From Tubiluchus corallicola (lineage: Eukaryota > Priapulida > Priapulimorpha > Priapulimorphida > Tubiluchidae): a stretch of DNA of 64,000 nt. Position 1 is the stretch's first letter; every line of letters begins with the position of its first letter. The notes under the pieces are model-generated. The model was given only the letters and a program-made list of their open reading frames with translations. It was not told the DNA's origin and did not search any database. The stretch lies in contig JAQGDQ010000235.1 in assembly GCA_030141605.1 (NCBI GenBank), forward strand, positions 186,001 to 250,000, in the 5' to 3' direction. Position numbers and translations under genes: made by a program. Positions 35,797-48,019 of this stretch are shown here, piece after piece.

Positions 35797-37375
35797 TTAT
35801 CGTGTTTAATTCTTTACAATCCTGGTCACGTGTACCAGTTATTGTGTTTATCTTCAATAAGACTATAATTGTACTTGTTATCATATATAATTAATCTCTC
35901 TGATTAATATTGATTCTTATCTCTCTTGTGATCGTATAACACGTGACCTGAAGAAACACTCGACTTATTTGAAGAGTGATTCGCTTCTATTACACTAATT
36001 GCTATAAGGTTATTTATAACCTGGCTCCTAGAGCTTAAGATAAGTCTATAGGGCTATGATCTTGTCCCACAAGACTATTTCTACGACTCCGCGTTGTGAT
36101 TAAAGTCTTTATCTCTAAAGCTTACTAGCAAAGTTCCTGCAATTGAACTTGTAAATTAGATTAATGATATGTACACAGCGAATCCTCAGGATCGTTTACC
36201 GAATTTAAGGTTGTTTAACTGAAACACCTATAAGTATACATAAACTCGTTCTTTAAGTTAAAGTGAAATCATTTATTGTTTGACAACAATTACTCTTAGT
36301 CTACTAATATTACAATGTTTGATCGACGCTCACAAATAATAGTTAGCTCCAAGAGACACTAATCAGATTCACTTAACTATTTCTTTGCTTCGCACTTAAG
36401 GTGCTAATTACAATGTGAAATATGCAATTACAATCAACTGTATGTTACACTTAAGGTGTCTATTATACTGTGATTTTCTACTATGCAGAGTTGCTCTCAA
36501 GTTACAATATGTTAAGATCACTTAACTTGGTGGAATGACCAATGACAACTGTTCAATTGATCAAATCCAATTCCGACGCAAGACTGATTCGCAGATCCAG
36601 TGCTCAATTAGTTGAGGACGCAGATTGTTGTCTACGCTGGTCTAACGTGTCTTTGCTTCTTTCAGAATTCCTGTAGCCTCCCCAGACTTGTTACTTGGTC
36701 CTCTCGCTCCGGAACCAACTCACGTCTGACAAACTGACTCACTTTCGATTCAGATCCGACTAGCAACGTGTTCCTCCGAACATCATCTTATATACCCAAA
36801 CGGAGGTTTTCATAACATTGCGCGCGAACGCTGCAATGTGTCGCAATAGTTCAAAGGTTACATCCTTGGCTTGGTGGTTTATGACCATCCAGGTGGTTGA
36901 TAACGTAGCTTCTTACCTGAGAAAACACCGCTATTCGACTTTCCGTCCTTCACATCATCAACCCTAGAGATTGTTCCCTGCGTCGCTTGGGCTATAAACC
37001 TCTCCTTCAAGGAAAAACCGCTCTCCACTACTTCTTAATTATAGTTGGCAACTCTACATAACATTACATGAGGCTATTATCTGACCACGCAAGTTATAAA
37101 AATAAGCTTCGCTTCACCTAAACTAAACACCTGCAAACTCCTACGTTTTCTTAGATGAACACCTGTTCAAAATCTAATAAACTCAAACATGTCTGTGAAG
37201 ATAATTTTGCTTCTCATTAAACATAGTGCCTCAACCAGCTAAGTGAGTTCCCATAAACTTCTAATAAATTTATCTAATCCAATTAGGAGGTATCTGCTTT
37301 ATCAAAATAATCTAATGAAGTTGATAACGCCATTAATTAATCACTTAATTCATGATTCTGAAATTTATTCATAAC
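35797..37375 (-). mobile_element. 5' LTR of the gag-protease element (outer end uncertain)
   Basis: The inner edge is fixed by the primer-binding site and by similarity to 32937-33887. The outer edge is not directly visible because the other LTR is truncated. I suggest ...TTCATAACA at 37375, followed by AGCT. AGCT also precedes the other LTR's inner edge (32934-32937), which would give a 4 bp target duplication. A minus-strand TATA-like TATATAAG at 36787-36794 lies in the expected promoter position. No coding potential. Confidence 0.6.
36787..36794 (-). promoter_or_regulatory. TATA-like box in the 5' LTR
   Basis: The minus strand reads GGGTATATAAGATG within a GC-richer part of the LTR, oriented towards gag. 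It is a plausible start region for element transcription; there is no direct evidence of use. Confidence 0.45.
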
Positions 37376-38084
37376 AAGCTGGTGAAACTTGCAACCGTGG
37401 GCTGCAAACATTGCACAGTTGACTACAGAATACTGACTTTTCAAGCGTGCGACACTTCACGAAACTCAAGCAAGACACTTAATAACATCTTCGAAAAAAA
37501 TTCCACTGAAACAGACCACACTAAACATGTTCGACTTTAAACTTATCTGCATTCTGTATAATCATCTATTGCATACTCGGTTTGCATACGTAATTAAGTT
37601 AAATTAAAATGCTGATTCTAACTGATAAACAGTTGTATTTTGCATGAGAACGTTGACTCAAATAAATCAATGTGAATCATTGCTTAGATAAAAGTTAGGC
37701 ATATGTAATGGCATCACAGATAAACGATACGTGCTCTACATAGGAACGCTAATAATTTACTGTATTTTACTTAAAAACTATTTCCCGGCAGTTTACCAAC
37801 TGTTAAGAAAATTGGCTTCATAAATAAATAGGCACTGTATGCAGTGTACCTGGAGTACAACAGCTAGTGGTAGATACCACCCAATACATATATGTATGAA
37901 CTTCTTTATGTTCAGTAATTAGTTTTACATGTGTGGTGTTAAAAATAAGTGTCAAAACGGCTGTTATGATAGATAAATTTTTCAAGGTGTTTTTGCTGAT
38001 AGTATCGTAATTTTTATTCGAAGTTTCCGCAAAGGCATTAATATATCTAATTTTCTGTAGTAAATGGTGTGCGGTAAATATAGC
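37376..38084. other. Intron sequence, nothing recognised
   Basis: No supported feature between the LTR and the minisatellite array. Confidence 0.45.
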
Positions 38085-38214
38085 ACACGAAAAAATGGCA
38101 CAAATGGAAAAGTAGGTAAAAATGGGACAAGTAAAAATGACACGGTAAAATGGCACCAATGGAAAAGTAGGTAAAAATGGCACAAATGGGAAAAGTAGGT
38201 AAAATGGCACAAGT
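38085..38214 (-). repeat. ATGGCACAAATGG-type tandem array
   Basis: About six imperfect units of AAAATGGCACAAATGG and GGAAAAGTAGGTAA, the same family and orientation as 8072-8213. No inverted partner was seen nearby. Pro/Phe-rich minus-strand frames through it are artefacts. Confidence 0.8.
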
Positions 38215-38289
38215 TTTGCTTTGATTCAGATAATTTCAATAATAAGAAAGTAATTAAAATAATTATGATAAAACATGTAATCTACAGTA

Positions 38290-38991
38290 GATGACTTAAC
38301 AGAAAAGTATGCAAAACTATGTAGAATGTTTGTGCATTATTGATCATTGGTGGATGGGTTTAATAGCATTTGTCATGGCACACTGTTTCAACTTTGTGCA
38401 CAGTTTTGCTATATGCTGTTGACATTGTAAGTGAGGTCATCGTCGTCATCTCCATTATCGTGTGGTCATCATGTGATATGGTGTTATGGTAGGACGTAGT
38501 GTGTGTGGTGTGGTTTGTTGAGGTGGCATGTTGTGGATTGTGTTGGGGGTGGTGTGAAATGTGTTGTCTGCAGAGGCATATCAAGACTTTACGACACCTT
38601 AGGCTGATAGTTCTGCCCTACCTATCTCTATTGTGAATTTGTTGTTACTTATGTAATGATCAGATTAAATACATGGTCGTTATTAGTTACACGTATTCGC
38701 ATAGCACTTACTCTCAAACAGGTTGCACAACTGCATGTGCTGCTCTTTGCACCTGTTTGTTATATAGCACTTATATAAAAGAGGCTCACACTAATTGTCT
38801 GTGGTGTATTGTAAAATGCAACTTTACGTGAATATGAAAGTATACCGAGGAGAATAATTTTTTTCTAAAATGTGACGCCCTGAAACTTTGGCGCCCTATG
38901 TTAAAATTTAGTTAGCCTATACGCCCCTGGTGGTGGGAAGGGAGTGTGCTGGTTGTGATGTGCTTTGTCATTTTTTGCGAGGTTTGGCTAG
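38290..38991 (+). mobile_element. Old Helitron 3' part (copy C0), interrupted
   Basis: Around 38318-38350 a degenerate match to the Helitron 3' region appears (AGAATGTTTGTGCATTATTGAT). The terminus itself (TTTTTTGCGAGGTTTGGCTAG) ends at 38991, directly abutting the TC start of copy C. Between them lies unrelated sequence, including a TGTGG-rich low-complexity stretch at 38455-38575. The copy is heavily decayed or has been interrupted. Confidence 0.6.
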
Positions 38992-39674
38992 TCTACATAT
39001 TAATTTTGTTGTTATATATATATAACCACCAAGGCTACAGCTCCAACGATGGCACAATTTTTGATAATCTTTATACTCAAACGAAAGGCTTAATACTCAA
39101 TAGTCAAACGGTTCATAGTTTTACACTTGGAGGTTTATTTCTGGAATCGGAAGCATCAGGAGGAACAGAGTGCGATAAACCTGCACAAATGTTCATTTTT
39201 TTGTATTTTATACTGGGTGTGTTTCTAGTAAAGGATGGATAGCCCATTAGATGGTGAATAATATATGTGTGTCTAAAATTCCCGATAGGGCCACGGTTTT
39301 CTGCAATTGGCATTTTCCTAGAACACCTTGTAAAAAAGTTCTAGTGGGCCTGGTGGGGCTCTTGGGGGAGGACTTAAAGCGTCTTAGAAAGTGAAGGAAC
39401 AGAGCTACATGATGATTTGGGTTTCTTTGGAGAATGCCTCCATCAAGAGGAGTAGCTACGAGTTCATTGAAGATTCCATAATGTACCTCCCTTGGAAAGC
39501 TGCTGATTCAAAACTGTTGTTATCATGTCTATCGATTATACTCTGCCTGTAGTTTTGATTCAGCAAAAACTGCTGGCTTTGTGTTTGGCAAACAAATGAA
39601 CCACTGTGTAGGATGTTCTCACATTATTGATTACAAGTATATCATATGGAAAATTTTTTTCATATCATTGCTGG
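38992..39674 (+). mobile_element. Diverged Helitron, copy C (~683 bp)
   Basis: It begins TCTACATATTAATTTTG. It shares decayed forms of the family blocks (AAGGCTACAGCTCCAACGAT, CAAACGAAAGGCTTAATACT, AGGGCCACGGTTTTCTGCAA, GATTCAGCAAAAACTGC). It ends near ATTGCTGG at 39674, a mutated CTAG. It is clearly older than copies A and B. It too sits directly behind a CTAG 3' end. Exon K6 starts only 62 bp downstream. Confidence 0.8.
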
Positions 39675-39736
39675 TATTTAATAATTTTACTATGGTAAGG
39701 TGTTTTTACATGTATTTACCCCAGAATTTTTTTCAG

Positions 39737-39892
39737 GAAAAGTTGTATCTACAACACAGCCTTGTGTTTGTAATATGCTGTATTCTCCAGTGTGTGATAC
39801 AGATGGTAAGAAATATGACAACGAGTGTTACCTGGAGTGTGCAATTTCGAATACACCGGATTTGAAAAAAGATGAGACCCATAGTTGCTTAA
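39737..39892 (+). CDS. Exon K6: non-classical Kazal domain
   Basis: Acceptor TTTTTTTCAG, donor A|GTAAGC, 156 bp. It reads TTQPCVCNMLYSPVCDTDGK, then CYLEC and a final SCL. Spacing is C-x1-C-x7-C-x10-C-x3-C-x15-C. The core reads DTDGKKYDNEC, with D in place of the usual G after C3. The predicted P1 is methionine, a common P1 for elastase- or subtilisin-like targets. The intron start GTAAGCATTCT is shared with K8 and K9, marking these three as close duplicates. Confidence 0.94.
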
Positions 39893-42354
39893 GTAAGCAT
39901 TCTGTTTCGTACTTTTGCAGTAATCTCAATAAGTAAAAATGTTGTCTGTGAGTGTAAATGAACTTACTGAAATCATAGTTATTTTGCTAGGCATTACCTG
40001 CTTTTTAAGATTTGATTTATATGTTTGCAGTCTATTTGTTATTTGTCTATTTATTTATTTTTCCCTATTTATTTATCTATTCGTCTATTCTCTCACTTGT
40101 GCCGTTATTTATTATTCTCTTGATTTTTATTCATTAAACTGCCATAAATAAACTTTGCTTCATAAAGTTGAATAAAAATTTGAACAAGAAGGTCACTTGA
40201 CAAAACTAGAATTAAACTGACAAGAACAACAATTCTTTGTGTTCTGTGTGACATCCTGGGCTAACAGTTCGTTCATCCTTTTGAAGGCAACCCGGTAAGT
40301 TTGGGGTAATTTAAAAAGTACTTTAAATTTTTCTTTTGCGATATAAGAAAGCACCAATCATTTCAAATTTTAAAATAATCAGTACATCATGATTTACATG
40401 AGTAACAACATAGTGTAAGTGAAAAATCTTAAATGCACAATCTGTTTGTGTCAAAATCTATGATCATCCATTATCGTCATCATCGACACTAACAAAGTGT
40501 CATCTTCTCGCAGCAAAATTCTTTTTACTCTTGCTTTACCACATTTCTCAATAGTATCTATTTCATAACATTACTGACAGGTTGCCTTGGTTTGGCCAGC
40601 AGTTATAGAGTGTGCAACAAAAATGAAGAACCTTTTATTTCTCCTAAATACATATGTATGTATAATGGGGGTCAAAAATTTAATCAATACAAACTGTAGA
40701 TAGGTAATTAACTAAACTTAATTACTACTTTATACTACATGTATAAGCTTAATACACTGATACAGGCATTTTTATTACACACAACAAAATTCAATTATAT
40801 GGGTGTGGTGGGTACGGCGAGAGAAGGGTTGACCATGAATGAGGAGGTACTAAACATACTGTTTTACCTAGGGTGTGAAATTACCAAGAGCCCACCCTGA
40901 TCCGTCTTTTTACATCATAACATAACATAGTATTTGGGCTTAGAAAAGTCAAAACAGACACAGTCATCTGTTTTATCAAAAATGAAGTATTTTGTTTAAT
41001 ATGTTTAAAACCGTTTTAAATTATTTTACTTAACTATATACAGGCCCAAAAATTATACTCTTAAAAAGTATCAATATAACTAGGCTTTATTTACTTCAAC
41101 TTAAATGTCTTTCTTCCCCTATTATTTATCCAGTCGCATTATTTTGCAATCTGCTGTATCGCAAAATTAATAGAAAAACGTTCTGGTTTAGTTGAAAAAA
41201 AATTTCATTATCTTGTTTGATTGTTTGCAATATTATTATGAAATGTGACTTACCCTGTTGCCTAGACAGTGTCTGTTGCTGTAAATGCTTTGTGTAAAAT
41301 AAAGCAAACCAATTCAAGTTGGCTTACTTTGAATCAAACTAACAAATTACGATAGAAATTATTGCTTCAAATTCTCCCAAAACAAATTATGGCAAAGACT
41401 TTACTATTTCCGCAGAGCAATGAACAAATTACATCAAACACCTTATGGGTTACGGACTGAGGATTATTGCTTGCTCCTTACACCTCTCTTTATGTAACAT
41501 GGGCCTGAAGGATTTATGCTGCCTTAATTAGGTTACCTTAAATAGTAACTGGTTTTTTGCTAGTACTGGCGGCTCTATTACTTGTATTTGGCTTGCCTGT
41601 ACTTGGGTAATCACTTACCTAAGCCATTACCAGCACAAGCCCCATTATGGTAATCTTTACTAGTATACTAAGTGCTGTAATCAACAGTCGTCAAGTACCT
41701 GTTGGTCATTTGCCTACTGAAATACTCTTTACTATTCCCCATTACAATTACCTAGATTTACTGATCACTGCTATTACAATTCACTCCACTTATTCACTAT
41801 TCTATATACTTGCCAGTCACTCACCCAGTTCAAGCATGCATTTGCTAAATCATTTTGTTGTTTTAGGTAATCTGTATTCTCTTAACTTCATGGTAACCTA
41901 CAAGATCTGTGGTCCTAATAACTGTATTTTCTAAACTAAACTATTCACTGAAGGTTTTTAGATAGAAATCTGATTTGTGTTATTCATTCAAATTTCTTTA
42001 TTGCAAATGGTGAATTATTATTATTATTTTTTGTTCTCCTGATTCTTATCCAGAAAAGCCTTAAAATTGAAAAAACTGTCTATAATAGAACAACATAAAT
42101 AAATTCAATAAATGTGTGACAAAAAGCAATGTTATAAAGTTTTAATCTTTCTAAAATTTCTTGGGTTGAGTAATTTACAGTGGGGATTTTTAAAGGTGCA
42201 CTTCTCTGAATGGAAAATCAAACAGTTTATTTGAAAACTAGCCTTTATTGAACACTGTTTTTTTAGATTCAAAATAATTATATAGTGAAAGTGATGACAT
42301 CGACACACTCAAAGGTTAGTCAGGGTCTATTTTTATTGTTTTTTATCCTTTCAG
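39893..42354. other. Intron K6-K7, nothing recognised
   Basis: No gene or mobile-element protein seen in 2.46 kb. The last ~150 bp resemble the sequence upstream of K2. Confidence 0.45.
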
Positions 42355-42528
42355 GTAATGGTTCTTCCTCTGATGTTTTAAACCATCCATCGTGTAAATG
42401 TCATCACAGGATATACCCTTCCCATATATGTGGAAGCGATGGAAAACTATATGAAAATTTTTGTTTGTTTGCCTGTGCTACTCTTACTAACCCAAACTTA
42501 GCTAAGGTAGACAGAGGAAACTGTTTTG
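42355..42528 (+). CDS. Exon K7: non-classical Kazal domain
   Basis: Acceptor CCTTTCAG, donor G|GTAGGT, 174 bp. It reads HPSCKCHHRIYPSHICGSDG, then KLYENFCLFAC and a final NCF. Spacing is C-x1-C-x8-C-x10-C-x3-C-x15-C, with GSDGKLYEN. The predicted P1 is histidine, which is unusual. The C5-C6 stretch (CATLTNPNLAKVDRGNC) parallels that of K2 (CAAMSNPDLRRVDTRDC). The following intron also aligns with K2's intron for several hundred bases, so K2 and K7 are duplicates. Confidence 0.93.
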
Positions 42529-45300
42529 GTAGGTTTTCTGATATTGTGTTCATCTGATAATGTATGTAGTGGTACACATTTTTGCAAGATGATGTATTAA
42601 TTCTTACAACCTGCTGCAATGTTTGTTTTTGTAAAAACTAATGCGTAAATTCTTAACCTCTTATAGTATAATGCTTACACTTGCATCAGAAGTTTTTCTT
42701 GCAGAATAATGAATATAAAAACTGTGAACACTATGTATAAATCACACATTTTATGTAATGTATTCAAAGGAAGCATTGTTTTGACGTCTTTAATAGAAGT
42801 CAATTCCGAAGTTATAAAACAAGAAGTTGCAAATTTTTGTCCAGGTCCTCAGTTACCACGTTCTTGAAATAATGGTGCCAGCGAAACAGCAAATATATTC
42901 ACGAAATTTATTATGTCCTAGCAGCCGTCCTCAGCAGAAAACAGACGGTAGTTGCTAATATTTTATTGCTATGTTTACTGCTTCCTTGGCATTATTGTTA
43001 TGTTTTCCCTTTCCCAACTGGTAAGAGAGCTTTTAGATTTCTACAGTTTGAAATCGTTGGCTTAGTCTGTGATTATACACAATGCTGCTTTTAAGCAAAC
43101 ATTTAACCATCAGCTGTTACACGTTCTTTCTTTTTTACACTTTTTTTGTTGCTCTTAAACGATTTATCCTTATCATTAACGTAAACTTTAAGTACATGCA
43201 TGAGGCTTATTAGAGTTGTTTTACATTAAAGAGAATATCAATGTTTCACCTTAAAGAAGGAATATCATGAAAATCAAGTTGAACTTATTTTATGTTATTT
43301 TATTGAACTGACTTACCCGACAGTAATTTGACAGAAAATTTTCAGCGTTGAGTTCTTAATTAATGCGTAATTAACTTATTTGTATTCCGCAGGAAAAGCC
43401 ATGGACCACTCTTGCGCTTCTCCAGCGGAAAAACTGCAAAACAGCACAGTAGTGCGCAGCTACGTCACAGTCAGTATTGCGGTAGAGCAAAATATTAGTC
43501 ATTACGATGTTTTTACAGCTCATATAGTTAAATTATTGTACCTGATCTTGCCTTTGACAGCAACTGGGCTGATAAAATTAGTGGAATTCCCTCGGGTTCG
43601 TGTGAAAAAAAAATTTTTTTGGAAGTTCTAAGTGCACACAAGAACAATAAAAACACCTACAAATGTTTGAAGAATGCAAAGGAAAGTTAATTAAATTAAT
43701 CATAAGAATGTGTCTGGATTTTGTTTTAACTTTTGTGGCAATAACTGGGACCATCTTCTGCAAACAAACAGGTTGCAAAAGTGCTAGCCTTGGGTTGTTG
43801 TAGAAACAGACTTGATACAGTGTAGACTACTAGATTTTGTTCTGCTAGAACTGATGCATTTCTAAATGCACTATACATCAAAAAAGCGTGCTGTAGCAAC
43901 TAGTGCGTCATAGTAACAAAGTATAATTTATCAGCCTTGACAAAAATGTATAGTCCATAAAGTTCATGTAATGATGCAGAGATTACAACACAATATTTTT
44001 GACTTGATAATGATGTTGTCATCGTTACGGGTTCTCCGTTAATAATGATAAGTTTCAGGAGACTATCGTAGTTTAATTACTTATCTATTTACTTACTAAA
44101 TTTATTTTGCATAAATGCAGCTCAAAACAAGTTTTACGATAGCATTATCACAAATATTTTTGAAACAGTGGAAGAAATGTTCAAAACACAATACCATAGC
44201 TAAAATGCTAAAATTTTCGATATTGTAAAGCAAGCATCTTTTATTTTGACGGAGAATTACATAACTTGTGTGGCACAACTAGCAATGTTTTTTATTGCAG
44301 TTTCTCATTCATTCTGAGGCCTATTACTATGTTTGAAAGCTGCACTCTAATATAATTACTAAATAAAAAAACGAAATTTCTAAATACTGTATAAACAATT
44401 ATAAAGAGTTATCTTGGCATTTAAACTGCAGCAAGTTGGTGTTGATAAACAAATGATTACTGCAGCACTACACTGTCTGGTATATCATTCTAAGATTGCT
44501 CACATGACTAGGCAATTTTCTTGCCATTGGTGCGGCCGAAAGTCCATGCTCAATATCGGCACAGGCAAGCTCGAGTTTTAAACCTAATTTTGTGTAAACT
44601 TATGTGAATAAAGTCATTATGTGACATTTGCATCAACAACGAGTTATGTATTTGTATTCGCAATTCATTCGAGAATTATTGAACCTCAACTTGATTTTGG
44701 TGATATTCCACCTTTAATCTCATGTAATGCATTGATAATTAATTGGCTCAAAATCTACATTATATTGAAAACTGATTTCTCAAAACTATTTATTTTAAGA
44801 GAAAGTATGTGTAATAAGCTGTTAATCATTTCTCTGCTACTTTGTGTATCAGCTTTGCACTTTGTAACTGCATTGAATTTTTTGCTTTGCTATCTATGTA
44901 TTTACCGAACTAGTGAGAATAAGACTTTAATTAACTGTCATTCCAAATTTGCATAAATATATAATAAACATGAAAACGCAAATGCTCAATAACCTAGCAT
45001 TCAAGTAAAGCTAGCATTTAAATTAGTTAACATTGGCTTAATTAGGTTGCTAATATACAGCCTTAACTATAAGCCTTAATACAGCCAGTTCTTACACAGT
45101 AACTAGTGTAGGCATGGCTCATCAAGAAGAAAAATGGCTTGGTTTGAATTTGCGTGAAGCAGTCTATAATGTCGGATTTTAATCTAGTTTTACATTAGCG
45201 AAATCTTTCCAAATATCTAAACCTTAAAATATGGTGATTTTCGATTATCACACAACTCCTCCTAAGGCTTTGAGTTTCATTCGAATTTTTTACATGTTTT
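42529..45300. other. Intron K7-K8 (first part)
   Basis: The first ~270 bp align with the intron after K2. Beyond that, nothing is recognised up to 45300. Confidence 0.5.
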
Positions 45301-47330
45301 TAGGTTTTGTGGAGTAGATGTGCATTAGGATTTTTTTAGAAATTGGGGTATGGGAAAGTTAGGAGCCAAGTGGGAAAATTTGGGCAAAGGGCTTTTGCTC
45401 AAGTCCTCTTAGAGTATTGAACTAGTAGCCAATATTTATGCATGTATGGGTGGGTGTGTAGATGCGCATTAAGAATTTTTCGAGAAGTGAGTGTGGCCAA
45501 GATACGTCACGTGAGAGAGAAGTCAAAATTAGTTCACGTCAATAATTCCAGAAGTACAAGAACTAGAATCACGAAACTTTCTAGGCAGACAACTAAGTCA
45601 AAGGTCACACAGCAGCTGGAACCAAATGTAGAAATTAGAGTGCATTTTTTGTCACTCGCTCCACTTACAATATTCGGCTATATTACCCAAACTTCTGAAA
45701 TGGTAGTACAAGCGCTAATTAGGCAATTAATGTTAATGAATTAATTCCCCAACTACGGGAGCTTTGGCTGGGTCGGTATGGTTATAATGAATATCAGAGT
45801 GACCTCAGACCACAAAATACTCGTTGTGTGATAAATCTGTATCTCCCTAGTTTGCTAGCTAGTCTCCGCAATAAGCCGCTTCAATGCGAATGTGATTCGC
45901 GTTAGGTTCGTGCAACAGATAGTTTTTTTATGAGTTTGCACGACTTCAAAGTAATACCAGACAGTACAAATAAATGCAAATACATTATTAACAGTTGTAT
46001 ATAAGATTTATTAGTTAGACACGTTGGATAACCTATTGGTCTTGATAAGAACAATTTTAAATAGATTCACTCATATCGCGTTTACAATCATTCAGCGAAA
46101 ATTCACCGCTGGAGTGTATTAGCATAATTCACTATGTTCATATACAATTCAAAGACAACTGTTCCTTTAATCAATAATATACAATCTGCAACAGTTATGT
46201 ACAAAGTTCTTGATACCAAATATATAATGAATAAGATTACTTAACTCCAGGACTGGCCAGTTTTACAAGTCCCTACAATTGGCCAAGTCCTGTTCCTTGC
46301 ATGAGCCGTTCTGAGCTTCAGGGGTTGGTATTATCCAACTACGCAGATGATCGCTTCACGCTGAGCAAAAGAAACGGTAGCTCCTACCTTCAGAGTTCCT
46401 GGTTGAGAATCCACCTCGTCGCCTTCTTGACATCGACCAAAATCAAGACAACAGCAGCCTCGATTCTTGTCGTACCCTCCTTAAGAATGCCTCTGGTCAT
46501 GTGACAAGACACTCCGTGGCTGGTTATCAGAGCATTCTGACTTCTGAGTGCTCCACCGATCTGACCATCTAGGCATCTCGACTTTTAGTGCCTCTATACC
46601 TTTTTCAACCAGTGAGACAAGGTCCCGCAGTGTCACTGTTCCAAAATTCGTAGCCCTACTTTCAACCCTCATTAACGTTTAATAAATTGGCTCGGAATTT
46701 GTCTCTTGTTCACATAGTCGTATTCTGACATCCGTTTTCCTAATCATGAACAATGGGGTACCACCTGTTAATTAGCTAGGCTGCCCCGTGGACTCTGTTA
46801 ACGAGCTTCAAACTACATCTCAAAGTCACACACTTCCGAATCAATATAGGCCAACCGCCTCTTAAATTTCATGGAGTTCATCCTGTGGTTATATTTTAAT
46901 CTGCTTATTACTTTATTTTCCATTATTAATCGGTTATCCAAAATGTTTTCATACGTACATTAAATGCAATATATAAACTAGGTGAGTTATTTTCTCTTTA
47001 CAGAATAATCTTCGCTCAGATGCTAATTATTCATCAATTGATTTCGATTTTATCTCTCTACTGAATGATTTAACATTCTAAAATAAATTCATAACAGCTA
47101 GCTGTTTGGGTAGCTGGGTAAGTGTAGATGTACAGTAAGCATTATTCGCGAAGTAGGAGTGACATTGGCGAAAGTGTCAAAAGGGGTCTTGTCAATTACT
47201 GTAGAAGTAAACGAGACGGAGTCATAAAATTTACAGTGTGGGCACCTGGTTACACAATTAACAGAGCACTGCAGGGTGACCTGTGGTTAACGGGTCAAGG
47301 ACAGTAGCCATATATCAGTTTTTGGTTAGG
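45301..47330. repeat. Diverged GTAGATGTGCATTA-type repeats around a possible solo LTR
   Basis: A phrase GTAGATG(T/C)(G/A)CA(T/G)TA(A/G)G followed by a T-rich stretch, a (G)AAGT(G/A)-like stretch and a GTGxCA-like stretch occurs near 45316, 45459 and 47125. The second and third units are separated by 45770-47095. That segment is richer in GC than its flanks (especially 46230-46870), non-coding, and ends ATTCATAACA like the outer LTR edge proposed at 37375. It could be an inserted solo LTR of a related family. No target duplication was proven. Confidence 0.35.
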
Positions 47331-47875
47331 CTGTATTCACTCTCACAGTTTCTGGGTTAGGATCACTAATTTTGCTATGTGGTTAGTCAAAATTAGATCT
47401 TTCATCTTTAAAATTAGAGCTTTCGTTTTTTTTCAAGGCCCAATTCTGTAACTATTGTTTACAAAATCTTCAGTTTATGACTACACCAGAAACATTGTCA
47501 GCTAGTTATTATTATTATTATTTTCTGCACAAATTAAATTATATGATGTGGGTTAGGTGCTATGTGGGTTAGAATTCCTTCTCTTAGATCGTAGTCTATT
47601 TTTCAGCAACTTTGACACCCAAAACATAGCCGAGTTATGATGTGTCGTGACAATGAAATGTAACTTTTTATTATGTTATAAGTGCTGTTTAACCTGTAAT
47701 ATTTTTTGAAATTTTCGCACAGCTGTTTTGATTATTTTTACAATATATTAAGGAATAATACCTTACAGGATTTTTTTATACTCTCTTTTGTTTTTGTACA
47801 TTGTTTAAATTTATTAACACTTTACTACAACAGCAAGCCGTTTTCACATGTACTTGTTCTATGATTTTTTTTCAG
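47331..47875. other. Intron upstream of K8
   Basis: No supported feature. Confidence 0.45.
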
Positions 47876-48019
47876 TAACTGATTGGTTGTGTGGTTGTCA
47901 TAAAAGAGCGAGGCCAGTGTGCGGGACTGATGGTAGGGTGTATATCAATTTATGTACACTGAAGTGTGCAGCTGCTTCAGTCCCAGGTTTGGAAAAAGAT
48001 GACAGCTCCAGCTGCATGG
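47876..48019 (+). CDS. Exon K8: non-classical Kazal domain, Lys at predicted P1
   Basis: Acceptor TTTTTTTTCAG, donor G|GTAAGC, 144 bp. It reads TDWLCGCHKRARPVCGTDGR, then CTLKC and a final SCM. Spacing is C-x1-C-x7-C-x10-C-x3-C-x15-C, with GTDGRVYIN. The residue two after C2 is lysine within a basic HKRAR stretch. This is the only exon of the nine predicted to favour trypsin-like proteases. The intron start GTAAGCATTCTAG is shared with K6 and K9. Confidence 0.94.

Noticed and set aside
37818-38239. Pro/Phe-rich minus-strand frames
   Set aside because: They translate the ATGGCACAAATGG minisatellite.
44621-44956. 111-codon frame with hydrophobic segments
   Set aside because: AT-rich, no domain motif, no flanking splice or promoter signals; fits chance.
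46301-46672. Small frames on both strands in a GC-richer patch
   Set aside because: No recognisable motif; better explained as part of a non-coding LTR-like segment.
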